Notes: a model not told the origin generated them from the letters alone. Positions 51,799 to 61,723 are shown, counted from the first letter of the stretch. The stretch: 64,000 bases of DNA from Paraburkholderia caffeinitolerans (GCF_902859945.1 NZ_CADIKL010000001.1:1-64000), one strand, 5' to 3'. Program-made: numbers and translations.

Positions 51799-52950
51799 AT
51801 GCATATCGGAGTGCCCGCAGAGACGCGGGCGAACGAAACCCGCGTGGCCGCGACACCGGAGACAGTCAAGAAGTACGTCGCGCAGGGTCACACGGTCACT
51901 ATCCAGGCAGGCGCCGGCACCGGCGCGAGCTTTCCCGATGAGGCCTACACGGCCGCCGGCGCACAGATCGCCGACGCGGCCGCCGCCTTCGGTGCCGAGC
52001 TCGTGCTCAAGGTCCAGTCGCCCTCGGTAAGCGAGCTCGCGTTCATGAAGCGCGGCGCGGTGCTGGTCGGCATGCTCGATCCCTTCAATGCGGAGAACGC
52101 CCAGAAGCTCGCGGAAGCGGGCGTGACGGCGTTCGCGCTCGAAGCCGCGCCGCGCACCACGCGTGCGCAGAGTCTGGACGTGCTGTCCTCGCAGGCCAAC
52201 ATCGCCGGCTACAAGGCGGTGCTGGTGGCTTCCAACCTCTATCCGCGCTTCATGCCGATGCTCATGACAGCGGCCGGTACGGTGAAGGCCGCGCGCGTGC
52301 TGATTCTGGGCGCGGGCGTGGCGGGCCTGCAGGCGATCGCCACCGCGAAGCGCCTGGGCGCCGTGATCGAGGCTTCGGACGTGCGTCCTGCCGTGAAGGA
52401 GCAGATCGAGTCGCTGGGCGCAAAATTCCTCGACGTGCCCTACGAAACCGATGAGGAGCGCGAAGCGGCGCAGGGCGTGGGCGGCTACGCGCGGCCCATG
52501 CCGCCCTCGTGGCTCGCGCGCCAGTCGGCGCTGGTGCACGAGCGCGCGAAGCAGGCCGATATCGTCATCTCCACCGCGCTGATTCCGGGCCGCGACGCGC
52601 CCACGCTGCTGCCCTCCGACACCGTGCAGGCGATGAAGCCTGGCTCCGTGGTGATCGACCTGGCGGCTGGGCGCGGCCCGGTAGCGGATCAGGCAACCGG
52701 CCGGCGCGGCGGCAACTGCCCGCTCACCGAGGCCGACAAAGTGGTTATGCACCACGGCGTGCAGATCTGCGGCTACACGAACCTCGCGTCGATGGTGGCC
52801 GCCGATGCCTCCGCACTCTACGCGCGCAACCTGCTCGACTTCCTGAAGCTGATCGTAACGAAGGAAGGAGCGCTCAATATCGATCTCGCGGACGACATCG
52901 TCGCGGCCACGCTGCTGGCCCGTGACGGCGCCGTCACGCGCAAGACCTGA
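51799..52950 (+). CDS. pntAA: NAD(P) transhydrogenase alpha subunit 1 (NAD-binding domain I)
   Basis: Domain I of the proton-translocating transhydrogenase binds NAD(H) on the cytoplasmic side. The 383-residue protein belongs to the alanine dehydrogenase/PNT family. It starts MHIGVPAETRANETRVA and has VLILGAGVAGLQAIATAKRL (about 171-190) plus the family RPKAP-like region VVIDLAAGRGP near 284-294. The alpha subunit is split into two proteins, as in Rhodospirillum and Burkholderia. AGGAGGAAACAGCG precedes the ATG. Confidence 0.95.
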   Translation: MHIGVPAETRANETRVAATPETVKKYVAQGHTVTIQAGAGTGASFPDEAYTAAGAQIADAAAAFGAELVLKVQSPSVSELAFMKRGAVLVGMLDPFNAENAQKLAEAGVTAFALEAAPRTTRAQSLDVLSSQANIAGYKAVLVASNLYPRFMPMLMTAAGTVKAARVLILGAGVAGLQAIATAKRLGAVIEASDVRPAVKEQIESLGAKFLDVPYETDEEREAAQGVGGYARPMPPSWLARQSALVHERAKQADIVISTALIPGRDAPTLLPSDTVQAMKPGSVVIDLAAGRGPVADQATGRRGGNCPLTEADKVVMHHGVQICGYTNLASMVAADASALYARNLLDFLKLIVTKEGALNIDLADDIVAATLLARDGAVTRKT

Positions 52951-52962
52951 GGAGACCCGGCA

Positions 52963-53283
52963 ATGGAACTGATCAACCATACCGTCATCAATCTGATCAT
53001 CTTCGTGCTGGCCGTGTATGTGGGCTATCACGTCGTGTGGAACGTCACGCCCGCGCTGCATACGCCGCTCATGGCCGTGACCAATGCGATCTCGGCCATC
53101 GTGATCGTGGGCGCGATGCTGGCGACCGGCCTCACGGTGGGCGGCGCCGGCAAGTTCTTCGGCACCTTCGCGGTGCTGCTCGCGGCGGTGAACGTGTTCG
53201 GCGGCTTCCTCGTCACACGGCGCATGCTCGAAATGTTCCGCAAGAAAGAGCCTAAGAAGGCCGCAGCGAAGGAGGGCGCATGA
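52963..53283 (+). CDS. pntAB: NAD(P) transhydrogenase alpha subunit 2 (membrane part)
   Basis: A 106-residue protein with three hydrophobic helices (about 5-27, 34-58 and 60-82), forming part of the proton channel (domain II). Its start is 13 bases from the end of pntAA, and its stop overlaps the start of pntB as ATGA, so the three subunits are made together. Confidence 0.94.
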   Translation: MELINHTVINLIIFVLAVYVGYHVVWNVTPALHTPLMAVTNAISAIVIVGAMLATGLTVGGAGKFFGTFAVLLAAVNVFGGFLVTRRMLEMFRKKEPKKAAAKEGA

Positions 53284-54737
53284 TGAGCATGAATGTCGTT
53301 ACGCTGCTCTACCTGGTGGCGTCGGTCTGCTTCATCCAGGCGCTCAAGGGGCTTTCGAACCCGCGCACCGCGCGCGCCGGCAATATGTTCGGCATGGTGG
53401 GCATGGCCATCGCCATTCTCACCACCATCGCGCTGATTGCGAAGCAGTCCGCACAATTCGGCTCGAACCTCGGGCTCGGTCTCGGGCTGCTGTTCGGGGC
53501 GCTGGTGGTGGGCGGCGGCCTGGGCGCGTTTGTGGCCGCGCGCGTCGAGATGACCAAGATGCCCGAGCTGGTTGCCGCCATGCACTCGCTGATCGGTCTC
53601 GCGGCCGTGTGCATTGCGTACGCGGTGGTGTCGGAGCCGGCGGCGTTCGGGCTGGTGGCCGAGGATGCGCCGTATCCGGGCTTCCTGCCTTATGGCAATC
53701 GCATCGAACTGTTCATCGGCACCTTTGTGGGCGCGATTACGTTCAGTGGTTCGGTGATCGCCTTCGGCAAGCTCTCGGGCAAGTACAAGTTCCGGTTGTT
53801 CCAGGGCGCGCCCGTCGTGTACCCGGGCCAGCACCTGATCAACCTGATGCTCGCGTTGGGCATGATCGGCTTCGGCGTCTTGTTCTTCCTGACGCAATCG
53901 TGGCTGCCGTTCATCATCATGACGGCGATCGCGTTCGCGCTCGGCGTGCTCATCATCATCCCGATTGGCGGGGCGGACATGCCCGTCGTGGTGTCGATGC
54001 TGAACTCGTACTCGGGCTGGGCGGCGGCGGGCATCGGCTTCTCGCTGAACAACGCCATGCTCATCATCGCGGGCTCGCTGGTGGGCTCGTCGGGCGCGAT
54101 TCTCTCGTACATCATGTGCCACGCGATGAACCGCTCGTTCTTCAACGTGCTGCTGGGCGGCTTTGGCGCCGAAGCGGGCGGAGCGGCGGCTGGCGGCTCG
54201 CAGGAGCAGCGTCCGGTGAAGTCGGGTTCGGCGGACGACGCCGCGTTCATGCTCGGCAACGCCGAGAGCGTCGTGATCGTGCCGGGCTACGGGTTGGCGG
54301 TCGCGCGCGCGCAGCATGCGCTCAAGGAACTCACGGACAAGCTCGTGGAAAAGGGCGTGGACGTGCGCTACGCGATTCACCCGGTGGCGGGTCGTATGCC
54401 AGGCCACATGAACGTGCTGCTCGCGGAAGCGGAAGTGCCCTACGACATGGTCTACGAGATGGAGGACATCAACAACGAGTTCGGCCAGACCGACGTGGTG
54501 CTGGTGCTGGGCGCGAACGACGTGGTGAATCCGGCCGCGAAGAACGATCCGAAGTCGCCGATCGCGGGCATGCCGATCATCGAGGCCTACAAGGCGCGCA
54601 CGATCATCGTGAACAAGCGCTCGATGGCGGCGGGTTACGCCGGCCTCGACAACGAACTGTTCTACATGGACAAGACCATGATGGTGTTCGGCGACGCGAA
54701 GAAGGTGATCGAGGAGATGGTGAAGACGGTGGAGTAA
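53280..54737 (+). CDS. pntB: NAD(P) transhydrogenase beta subunit
   Basis: The 485-residue product has about eight to nine membrane helices (1-270) and the NADP(H)-binding domain III at the C-terminus. [18 protein letters not shown] is near 338-355, [20 protein letters not shown] near 365-384 and [15 protein letters not shown] near 412-426. The enzyme couples proton import to NADPH formation. The start may be ATG 53280 or the next ATG at 53283. Confidence 0.96.
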   Translation: MMSMNVVTLLYLVASVCFIQALKGLSNPRTARAGNMFGMVGMAIAILTTIALIAKQSAQFGSNLGLGLGLLFGALVVGGGLGAFVAARVEMTKMPELVAAMHSLIGLAAVCIAYAVVSEPAAFGLVAEDAPYPGFLPYGNRIELFIGTFVGAITFSGSVIAFGKLSGKYKFRLFQGAPVVYPGQHLINLMLALGMIGFGVLFFLTQSWLPFIIMTAIAFALGVLIIIPIGGADMPVVVSMLNSYSGWAAAGIGFSLNNAMLIIAGSLVGSSGAILSYIMCHAMNRSFFNVLLGGFGAEAGGAAAGGSQEQRPVKSGSADDAAFMLGNAESVVIVPGYGLAVARAQHALKELTDKLVEKGVDVRYAIHPVAGRMPGHMNVLLAEAEVPYDMVYEMEDINNEFGQTDVVLVLGANDVVNPAAKNDPKSPIAGMPIIEAYKARTIIVNKRSMAAGYAGLDNELFYMDKTMMVFGDAKKVIEEMVKTVE

Positions 54738-54750
54738 GGCTTCTGCCGCA

Positions 54751-55437
54751 TTACTTAGACGGCGCTTCCACGCGCCGCAAATAATCGCCGAGCCGTCTCC
54801 CGCTCACGTCGGGAAACGGCTCGAGCACTTCTACGTCGTTCATCCGCGCGATGTTGAAGTTGCGGAAATCCTCGCGCATTTCGCACCACGCGCCGACCGT
54901 CCACTGCGCCCCCCAGTACACGAGCCCGAGCGGCCAGATGCGCCGCTGCGTATGCGCGCCGATGCGGTCGCAATACGCGAAGCGCACCACGAGCCGCGAA
55001 TCGACGGCGCGATGCAGTGCGTCCACTTTCTCCGAATACGTGGGATCGACGTGATACGACGGCACGAACACCGCGATGCGTTCGAGCACGGCGCGCTTGT
55101 CGGCGGGCATGGCCGCGGCGATCTTCGCGAGCGCGCCGCGAGCCCCGCCCGCGAGCACCGCGCCGCCCCACGATTCGGCCATGCGCGCGCCTACGGCGAG
55201 CGCGGTGAGCTCGTCGGCGGTGAAGGTGAGCGGCGGCAAGCTTGCCGTGCGCGCGAGCCGGTAGCCGATGCCCGCTTCGCCTTCGATCGGCACGCCCGAA
55301 AGCTGCAGGTCGCGCACGTCGCGATAGACGGTGCGCGGCGACACCTCGAGCCACTGCGCGAGCTGCTGCGCGGTGGTGAGGCGGCGGCCGCGCAACAGCT
55401 CGGCGATGCGGAACAGGCGGTCGGCTCGGCGGGTCAT
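54751..55437 (-). CDS. YafY-type WYL-domain transcriptional regulator
   Basis: The 228-residue product has an N-terminal DeoR-like winged helix (1-60, RRLTTAQQLAQWLEVSPRTV followed by YRDVRDLQ) and a WYL ligand-binding domain (about 130-200, RIWPLGLVYWGAQWTVGAWC). WYL regulators sense nucleotides or other small molecules. A VOC-family gene lies just upstream in the same orientation, and three copies of a TGACAG-type half-site precede that gene, which suggests it controls the pair. Confidence 0.88.
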   Translation of the reverse strand: MTRRADRLFRIAELLRGRRLTTAQQLAQWLEVSPRTVYRDVRDLQLSGVPIEGEAGIGYRLARTASLPPLTFTADELTALAVGARMAESWGGAVLAGGARGALAKIAAAMPADKRAVLERIAVFVPSYHVDPTYSEKVDALHRAVDSRLVVRFAYCDRIGAHTQRRIWPLGLVYWGAQWTVGAWCEMREDFRNFNIARMNDVEVLEPFPDVSGRRLGDYLRRVEAPSK

Positions 55438-55562
55438 GGTTGGGCGGGCCAGATGGTGGGCGGTTTCGGACGGCCAGTTCGGACGGCCGGTTCGGACAGC
55501 GAAGAACCGCGTGGCCGGAGGCGTGACCAGAAGCGGTCCCCAGGATGATAGCGCCGCCGCGT

Positions 55563-55952
55563 TCAGCCCAGCTTGGCGGCGTGCAGGCCGACGCGGTTGC
55601 CCTCGGTATCGATGAAGAAGCCGATATAGCCGTAGTTATTGGGCAGCTCCACCGCGGGGCCCTGCTTCTTGCCGCCGGCCTTCTCCACCCGGTCGAGCAC
55701 GGCCGTGATCGACGGCTGCGCGTTCAGATACACGAGCACGCCTTTCGGGTCCGGCTTGGCGTCGCGCGGATTGAACACGATGCAGCCGCCGGTTTCGGCG
55801 TCCGTATGCGAGAACAGCGCCATCGGCACGCCGCCGACCACTTCGCGTTGCAGCGAGGTATCGAGGGCGGTTTCGTAAAAGGTCGCGGCGCGGTCCAGAT
55901 CGTGCGCGGGAATTTCGAACCACGAGATGACACGGGAAACTTCGGTCGACAT
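55563..55952 (-). CDS. VOC (glyoxalase/bleomycin resistance) family protein
   Basis: The 129-residue product has the paired beta-alpha-beta-beta-beta modules of the vicinal oxygen chelate superfamily, with ISWFEIPAHDLDRAATFYET (about 9-28) and NYGYIGFFIDTEGNRVGLHA (about 107-126), the latter including the conserved Glu. A catalytic or binding role on small molecules is possible, but unknown. GAGGAG upstream fixes the ATG at 55952. The arrangement VOC gene then WYL regulator is common and points to a shared regulon. Confidence 0.88.
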   Translation of the reverse strand: MSTEVSRVISWFEIPAHDLDRAATFYETALDTSLQREVVGGVPMALFSHTDAETGGCIVFNPRDAKPDPKGVLVYLNAQPSITAVLDRVEKAGGKKQGPAVELPNNYGYIGFFIDTEGNRVGLHAAKLG

Positions 55953-56257
55953 GATGCGCTCCTCGGATGCCAATGGTGTCGATGGCGGATACGGTGAAAT
56001 GGCGGCGGTTGGCGGGATGCCGTGGCGCCGGCCTGCCCGGGATGCGCTTGCGCTCGCGCGGGCTGGCGTAGGTAGGAGTGTGCGGTGGGGCTGCTGACAG
56101 CGTGCTGTCAGTAGCTTTGACAGTACGTTCATCGGGTTGCGCGGCGCCATGCCGGCACGCGTTTTCGAGAGAGGGGCGCGCGCAAATCTGCTGTAATCGA
56201 CGGATTTATTCTCTCTTGTTCTTTTGAACCGGCGGCCCGTGGCCAGCCTTGCTCTTC
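55953..56257. other. Divergent intergenic region between VOC and glycosyltransferase genes
   Basis: About 305 bases. The centre holds the CTGACAG inverted repeats listed separately. TGTAAT at 56192-56197 could be a -10 box for the glycosyltransferase gene, with no good -35. Nothing else is recognisable. Confidence 0.5.
56094..56123. promoter_or_regulatory. Cluster of TGACAG half-sites (possible WYL regulator operator)
   Basis: A perfect 7-bp inverted repeat CTGACAG-CGTG-CTGTCAG at 56094-56111 is followed by a third half-site TTGACAG at 56117-56123. It lies about 145 bases before the VOC gene. TTGACA also equals a consensus -35 hexamer on the plus strand, but no -10 follows at proper spacing. 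I infer binding by the neighbouring WYL regulator. Confidence 0.55.
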
Positions 56258-57052
56258 ATGTCTCCAAACATCTCCATCATTACGCCCACGGCCAACCGCG
56301 AGGCCTTCCTGCCGGCGATCGCGCGCTGCGTGGCGCGTCAGCAAGTCGACTGGGAGTGGCTCGTGCTCGACGACAGTCCGCAGCCCAGCGCCTTCATGCG
56401 CCAACTCGCCGATACCGACCCGCGCGTGCGCTACTACTGGTCGAAGACGCCCATGTCGATCGGCGCGAAGCGCAATTTCCTCGTGGGCGAGTCGCGCGGC
56501 GAGCTGATCGCCCATTTCGACGACGACGATCACTACGCCTCGCACTATCTCGCGACCATGGCACGGCTGCTGCGCGAAAGCGGCGCGCAGCTCATGAAGC
56601 TATCGACGTTCTGGATGTACGCGCCGCATACGCAGTTCCTGGGCTACATGGACCTGAATGCGCGTGTGGGCCTGCATTACGTGCTCAAGGGCAAGGAAGT
56701 GAGCACGGTGACCTTCCACGAGAAGATGCAGATCGGCGCCGATTTCATTCTTTTCTACGGCTTTGCGTACGTGTACCGCAAGGCGCTCTTCGATATCGCG
56801 CGCTTTGACGACGTCAATCTGTGCGAAGACGAGAGCTTCATCCGTCGCGTGGTGGAGTCGGGCCAGAAAGTGCTTGCGGCCGAGGACACGCAGGCGAGCT
56901 GCCTGCATCTGATTCACCCGGCTTCCACGTCGCGCTGCTTTTCGCGTCATTCGCTGCCGGTTTTCCTGCTGCCGAGGCTTTTTCCGGAGTACGAAGGATA
57001 TCCGCTGCCCGTCGAGCCGGGCGGCGCGGCGGTTGGGCCTGCGCGCGTCTGA
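56258..57052 (+). CDS. Family 2 glycosyltransferase
   Basis: The 264-residue product has a GT-A fold beginning SIITPTANREAFLPAIARC (about 5-23), with the nucleotide-sugar aspartate in WLVLDDSP (about 34-41) and the metal-binding triad in IAHFDDDDHY (about 85-94). It probably transfers a sugar to a cell-surface glycan or protein; donor and acceptor are unknown. I chose the ATG at 56258 (MSPNISIITP) instead of the TTG nine bases earlier. It stands alone, converging on the methyltransferase gene. Confidence 0.85.
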   Translation: MSPNISIITPTANREAFLPAIARCVARQQVDWEWLVLDDSPQPSAFMRQLADTDPRVRYYWSKTPMSIGAKRNFLVGESRGELIAHFDDDDHYASHYLATMARLLRESGAQLMKLSTFWMYAPHTQFLGYMDLNARVGLHYVLKGKEVSTVTFHEKMQIGADFILFYGFAYVYRKALFDIARFDDVNLCEDESFIRRVVESGQKVLAAEDTQASCLHLIHPASTSRCFSRHSLPVFLLPRLFPEYEGYPLPVEPGGAAVGPARV

Positions 57053-57090
57053 AGTACGGACGCGGCGCAGGGGGTGCATCGCGCAGTGGC

Positions 57091-58425
57091 CTAGCTGTTT
57101 TGGTCGGCGCTGCCCGGGTTCTTGCCGGCGGCGACGTCCTGGCCGGCGCTGGCAGGACGCTGGCGCACACTGCCCGCGATCAGGTCGAAGCGGAACAGGC
57201 GGCATTCGAGCGCGCCGTTGAAGAGCGGCGTCTTGGCCGCTTCGCGCAAACGCAACTGCCCCGGCAGCTTGCGGTCCGAAGTCAGGAAGAACGCGCGCCA
57301 GCCCGTGAAGCGCTGCTTGAGCGCGTCGCCGAGCGCCTGGAAGAATTCGGCGTCGGGCGCGTCGGTATGGACGCGGCGGAAGGCTTCCTGCTCTTCGTAG
57401 TCGTCCCGCATCTCGCGGGGCGCGCGCGCTTCGCCGCGTGCGTTGCGTCCGCGCACCTCGATACGCTCGCCGTACGGCGGATTCGCCACGAGGACGCCGT
57501 TGCCAACGGCTGGCGGCGTCATGTTGCGCGCATCGAGCTGCTTGAGCGGCACCTTGCCGAGACCCGCGCGCGCGAAGTTGGCGCGAGCCTTCTCGAGCAT
57601 GACGTCGGAAATGTCGCTGCCGAAGATGTGCAGGTCCGTTGCGCGGCTCATGGCCGAGTTGCGCAAGGTGTTCGCTTCGCTCTTCAGATGGCGCCACGCG
57701 GCGGTGTCGGCCTGCTTCAGACGTTCGAAGCCGAAGCTGCGCGACAGCCCCGGCGCAATGTCGAGCGCGACCTGCGCCGCTTCCGCCAGAAACGTGCCGC
57801 TGCCGCACATCGGGTCATAGAGCGGCATCTCGGGCGTCCAGCCCGTGAGGCGCAGGATGCCGGCGGCAAGGTTCTCGCGCAGGGGCGCGGCGCCCTTGTC
57901 CAGACGCCAGCCGCGCTTGAAGAGCGGCTCGCCCGAGGTGTCGAGATAGAGCGTGCAGTCGTTCGCGGTGAGGAAGGCGAACACGCGCACGTCGGGATAG
58001 GCGGTATCGACGCTCGGACGCGCGCCGGCCTTGTCGCGCATGCGGTCGCAGATCGCGTCTTTCACGCGCAGCGTGGCGAATTCGAGGCTGCGCAGCGGCG
58101 ACTTGATCGCGGTGATGTCGATACGGATGGTCTCGTTCGGCGAGAACCACTTTTCCCACTGCTGCTCGCGCGCGAGCGCATAGATGTCCTGCTCGCCGCG
58201 ATAGGGCCGCTGGGCGATTTTCAGGAGCACGCGGCTGGCAATGCGCGAATGCAGGTTCGCGGCCATGCCGCCGGCCCAGTTGCCGCGAAAATGCACGCCG
58301 CCGGGCACGTCGGCGCCCAGCTGGAGCGCGCCGGGCGGCAGGCGCCGCTGCGCGATTTCGGCCAGTTCGGCGGCGAGCGGGGCTTCGAGGCCACGAGGGC
58401 AGGGAGCAAAGAAGTCGAAAGACAT
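57091..58425 (-). CDS. THUMP-domain RNA methyltransferase (RlmL N-domain type)
   Basis: The 444-residue product matches the N-terminal half of E. coli RlmL, which makes m2G2445 in 23S rRNA. A THUMP-like N-terminus starts MSFDFFAPCPRGLEAPLAAE, then a Rossmann SAM domain shows LYDPMCGSGTFLAEAAQVAL (about 201-220) and the N6/N2-methylase motif VLVANPPYGERIEV (about 307-320). RlmK, fused to RlmL in E. coli, is absent here, as in other betaproteobacteria. The exact target base is by homology only. Confidence 0.88.
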   Translation of the reverse strand: MSFDFFAPCPRGLEAPLAAELAEIAQRRLPPGALQLGADVPGGVHFRGNWAGGMAANLHSRIASRVLLKIAQRPYRGEQDIYALAREQQWEKWFSPNETIRIDITAIKSPLRSLEFATLRVKDAICDRMRDKAGARPSVDTAYPDVRVFAFLTANDCTLYLDTSGEPLFKRGWRLDKGAAPLRENLAAGILRLTGWTPEMPLYDPMCGSGTFLAEAAQVALDIAPGLSRSFGFERLKQADTAAWRHLKSEANTLRNSAMSRATDLHIFGSDISDVMLEKARANFARAGLGKVPLKQLDARNMTPPAVGNGVLVANPPYGERIEVRGRNARGEARAPREMRDDYEEQEAFRRVHTDAPDAEFFQALGDALKQRFTGWRAFFLTSDRKLPGQLRLREAAKTPLFNGALECRLFRFDLIAGSVRQRPASAGQDVAAGKNPGSADQNS

Positions 58426-58558
58426 GAGAAGAGAGGGGACGCTGCGGGGAAGGCGCTATTGTACGCGGGTTAGGCCTGCCCCCCTCAAGCGGCTGGCCGT
58501 GCGAGCGGCCTGATTCTGGGGCGAGGCTGCTGGCGGGCCTGCCTGGGATCCCACTGGG

Positions 58559-60742
58559 TCAATCGTTTCCTTCAGGCATCTTCGCCCGCCGGATCGGCCA
58601 CACCAGATCGATCGGATGCCGCGTCACGCGTCGCCAGAACGCGCGCATGAGTGGACGCACGTCCTGGCGCGCGAGGTCACGCGAGCGCACTGCCATGTGC
58701 AGCGCGAGCGCGAAGCTCACGGTCACGTTGAGCACGGCCATGCTCGCCACGCCGGCCACGGCCCACCAGAGCTCGCCGGTTTTGAGCGGAGCGGTGCCGA
58801 GCACGCCGAGCGCCACGCCGATCGAGCCCGCCGAGAGCGTTACGTGGCGCACTTCGAAGTGGAACGCGACGGCCGAGACAATCGCCGGCACGAGGCCGAG
58901 CATCATCCCCAGCACGAGGTTCCCCCACACGCCCGCCGCATTTACGCGGCAAAAGTGCGCGAGGCGCGCGGCGCCCGAGGCGCCCAGCGTCATGCGCAGG
59001 CGCCGGTTCCACGCGAGCGCGTCCTCGACGCGATGCAGCACGAACCAGTTGTCGGCCCAGCCCGCGAACAGACTCGACGCCCACAGCAGCACGCCGGTGA
59101 GCGCGGCGTAGAACGGCGTCGGGCCGATCAGCGAGAACGACTGGAGCGTCGCGTGCGCTTTCGCCGGCGTGATGAGGTTGGCGTGGAACAGCCAGCCGAA
59201 CGCGAGCTGGATCGCGAGACAGGCCGGAAACACGAGCAGCACGTTGCCGAGCACGGCGGCGGCCTGGGTGCGGATCAGCGCCACCACTGACGACACGAAG
59301 CGCGCGCGCCCCGCGGGCTCGTTGGCGCCGTCGAGCTCGCGCGCGAGCGTAGGCGCGGTCATCGCGGGCTGCTTGGTCGCGAGCGAAAAGTGGCAGAAGT
59401 GCATGACGAGAAAGCTCAGCGCGTAGTTGATGCCCGCGACGAGCCCTTCGATCATCGAGGGCAAGTGCGCGCCCGTGATGCCGAATTTCACGTAGACCGT
59501 CACCGCCGTGACGAGGCCGCCACCGGCCGCCATGCGCAGCATCGTGAGGTATTCGGCGCGGTCGCGAGCGATGTAGTGCTCGCCCGTGTCGGCGGAGAGT
59601 TCCACCACCTTGCGCGAGAGCAGCGCGAAGTTGCTGCGCACGAGGTGCGCCATGCTCTGGCTTTTTTGGTTCGCGCGCACGAGATCGGCAACAAGGCGCG
59701 CTTGCGTCGCGGGATCGTCGGCGGCCATCCACGCGTCGAGCAGACGCTCCGCGCGCACGATGCGCATGCGCATGCGCTGGACCTGGAACACCGTGTCAAC
59801 GCGCACGCCGTGGCGGTAGAGGTGCGCGAAGACGTCGTCGGTGGCCTTGCGGCAATCGTCGAGCAAGAGGCGCAGCCATGTCACTTCCTGCAGCAGGCGC
59901 GTGGGCTCGCCCGCGTCGCGCGCGCTTTCCACCGCGAGCATCGCGCGCGTGAGGCGGAAGAACGACAGCTTTTCGACGGCGACGCGCGCGTCTTCGTTCG
60001 AAAGGCGGCTGCGCACCGTCGGCGAGAGACCGGTCGAGCTGATCTGGCAGGTCAGGTTGTGCAGCGCTGTGAGCAGGCCCAGCGAGAACTCGTTGGGCAA
60101 CCTCACCGAAGCGGCGGGGCGAGCGGCGGACGCGCTGTCTTCGTCGGAGGCGCGCGCGGGGACGGCGGCGGTAGGGTTGGCTGCAGCTACAGCGTCTGGC
60201 TGCACCGCGCCGGGCTCGGCGATCAAGGTCCGCAGCCGGGCGAGCAGGTCGCGCGGCAGCGTGGCGATCCACTCGGGGTCGTGAGTCGAAGGGAACATCA
60301 GCGTGAAGAGCGCCGCGAGATCGCGGCGGTTCGGCGCGGGCGGGATCAACTGCGCCTGCATCCGGCCCACGAGCGCGCCAAACAGGTTCGAGTGGACCGG
60401 CATGCCCGCGTCGCAGAGCAGGGTGAGGCTGTCGCTCTCGCGCAGCAGCTTGCGCACCATCGCGCCGACCTTGGCTTTCCATGCCGGATTGCGGTCCAGC
60501 ACGTGCAGCAGGTAGCGCACGCGCGCATGCTCGGGCGGCGCGCGCAGCGGCGCATCGGACGCGGCGGCCTCGGCGTCGAGCTGGCCGCGCCGATGGATCC
60601 AGTGTGCGAGCTCGATCAGCCAGTCGCTGCGCTCCGCGTAGGGGGCGTCGGCATCGGCGATGGCGAGCAGCGCATCGAGTTGTTGGATGGCGCTGCGCGA
60701 CGCGCGCCATTTTTTCCAGAGCGTCTTGAACGAACGAAACAT
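58559..60742 (-). CDS. COG4389 membrane protein annotated as 'site-specific recombinase'
   Basis: The 727-residue product belongs to the family usually named site-specific recombinase (Gcr-like, PF10136). The sequence instead shows a long soluble N-terminal half (1-400, helical) and a C-terminal half with about six to seven hydrophobic segments, for example in ALIRTQAAAVLGNVLLVFPA and ITPAKAHATLQSFSLIGPTP through LTGVLLWASSLFAGWADNW near 570-600. I see no tyrosine or serine recombinase catalytic motif. An inner-membrane role of unknown kind is more likely. I chose the ATG at 60742 (MFRSFKTLWKKW...). No partner gene is obvious. Confidence 0.8.
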   Translation of the reverse strand: MFRSFKTLWKKWRASRSAIQQLDALLAIADADAPYAERSDWLIELAHWIHRRGQLDAEAAASDAPLRAPPEHARVRYLLHVLDRNPAWKAKVGAMVRKLLRESDSLTLLCDAGMPVHSNLFGALVGRMQAQLIPPAPNRRDLAALFTLMFPSTHDPEWIATLPRDLLARLRTLIAEPGAVQPDAVAAANPTAAVPARASDEDSASAARPAASVRLPNEFSLGLLTALHNLTCQISSTGLSPTVRSRLSNEDARVAVEKLSFFRLTRAMLAVESARDAGEPTRLLQEVTWLRLLLDDCRKATDDVFAHLYRHGVRVDTVFQVQRMRMRIVRAERLLDAWMAADDPATQARLVADLVRANQKSQSMAHLVRSNFALLSRKVVELSADTGEHYIARDRAEYLTMLRMAAGGGLVTAVTVYVKFGITGAHLPSMIEGLVAGINYALSFLVMHFCHFSLATKQPAMTAPTLARELDGANEPAGRARFVSSVVALIRTQAAAVLGNVLLVFPACLAIQLAFGWLFHANLITPAKAHATLQSFSLIGPTPFYAALTGVLLWASSLFAGWADNWFVLHRVEDALAWNRRLRMTLGASGAARLAHFCRVNAAGVWGNLVLGMMLGLVPAIVSAVAFHFEVRHVTLSAGSIGVALGVLGTAPLKTGELWWAVAGVASMAVLNVTVSFALALHMAVRSRDLARQDVRPLMRAFWRRVTRHPIDLVWPIRRAKMPEGND

Positions 60743-60976
60743 ACTAATGCGCCAAGCAATAGGGTAAAGCGGCATTATCGCGGCTCGCGCGGATTGGGCG
60801 GTTCGAGTTGGACAGCGAGGGCGCGGAAGGGCGTGTGGGAAGCCGGTCCGCAGGGGCGGCGGCGAAACCGGTGGGCGCCATGGCGTGACCATGACGCAGG
60901 GGAGCGTGTGAGGCGCGCAAGAGGCGCGATACGGACGCGGCGAACCGCGTCCGTCCTCAGTTGTCCGCGCAGGGAC

Positions 60977-61723
60977 TCAGCCCGCCGTTGCGGCGGTGGA
61001 CGCGGCCTGCGGGCAGGCGATGCTGGTCATGGGCGACATGTGCGTCGAGGTTTTCGCGCCGTTCTTCGCCGTGGTCTTCGTGCTGGCAGTCGCGCTCGCT
61101 TGCGGCGCGGCGGCGAGCGCGCGCACGCCGCTCGCGATGGCCTGCGAGAGCGCCGCCACCGCGCGCCGGTGACCGATCACGAGCGCATCATAGCCGTCGC
61201 CGACGGGCTCGTTGAGCACGCTGCGGCAGGTCATGACCGTCTGCGAGTCGAGCGCACGCACGCTCCAGACCGCGTCGATGAGGGCATGCGAGCCCGGCCA
61301 CGATTCGAAGCGCTGAACGTTTACGCTCACGCGATAGACCGGCACGCCCTCGGGATGCGGCGAGCCGTACACGTCGATGGCGCCGAGCTGCTGCGTGAGA
61401 TCGCCGGAGAGCGCGCGGCGAATCTCGTCGCCGGGCAGCGAAGCCCAGCGTTCCTGCTCGAGCACCTTGACCTGATTGGCGTTGTTCTGCACGACGAACT
61501 GCAGCTTTGCAACCTGCGGCGGCACGTCGACCGGCGCGAGTGCGATGAGCAAAGCCTGATTGCCCGTGGTCGAGGCGACGCTCGCATGCGCGGCATCGTC
61601 GGTGGGGCTTAGCGTGTAGAAGCGGCTGACGGGCGAGGCGCAGCCCGCGAGCGCCGCCACGAAGGCGAGCGCCGCGAGGGCCGGGGCTGCGGGGAGCCGC
61701 AGGGGGAGCCGGCGAAACGTCAT
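60977..61723 (-). CDS. pqiC: PqiC-type outer-membrane lipoprotein
   Basis: The 248-residue product has a lipoprotein signal with lipobox LAGC (cysteine at residue 28) followed by the ABC-type transport auxiliary domain (SRFYTLSP near 33, LLIALAPVDVPPQVAKLQFV near 58-77). PqiC anchors the PqiB tube to the outer membrane for intermembrane lipid transport. Its C-terminus is a low-complexity Ala/Thr/Ser tail. The ATG overlaps the pqiB stop as ATGA. Confidence 0.9.
   Translation of the reverse strand: MTFRRLPLRLPAAPALAALAFVAALAGCASPVSRFYTLSPTDDAAHASVASTTGNQALLIALAPVDVPPQVAKLQFVVQNNANQVKVLEQERWASLPGDEIRRALSGDLTQQLGAIDVYGSPHPEGVPVYRVSVNVQRFESWPGSHALIDAVWSVRALDSQTVMTCRSVLNEPVGDGYDALVIGHRRAVAALSQAIASGVRALAAAPQASATASTKTTAKNGAKTSTHMSPMTSIACPQAASTAATAG

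Noticed and set aside
58559..60742. A mobile-element recombinase, as the family name suggests
   Set aside because: No catalytic recombinase motif, several membrane segments, no attachment sites and no neighbouring mobile genes.
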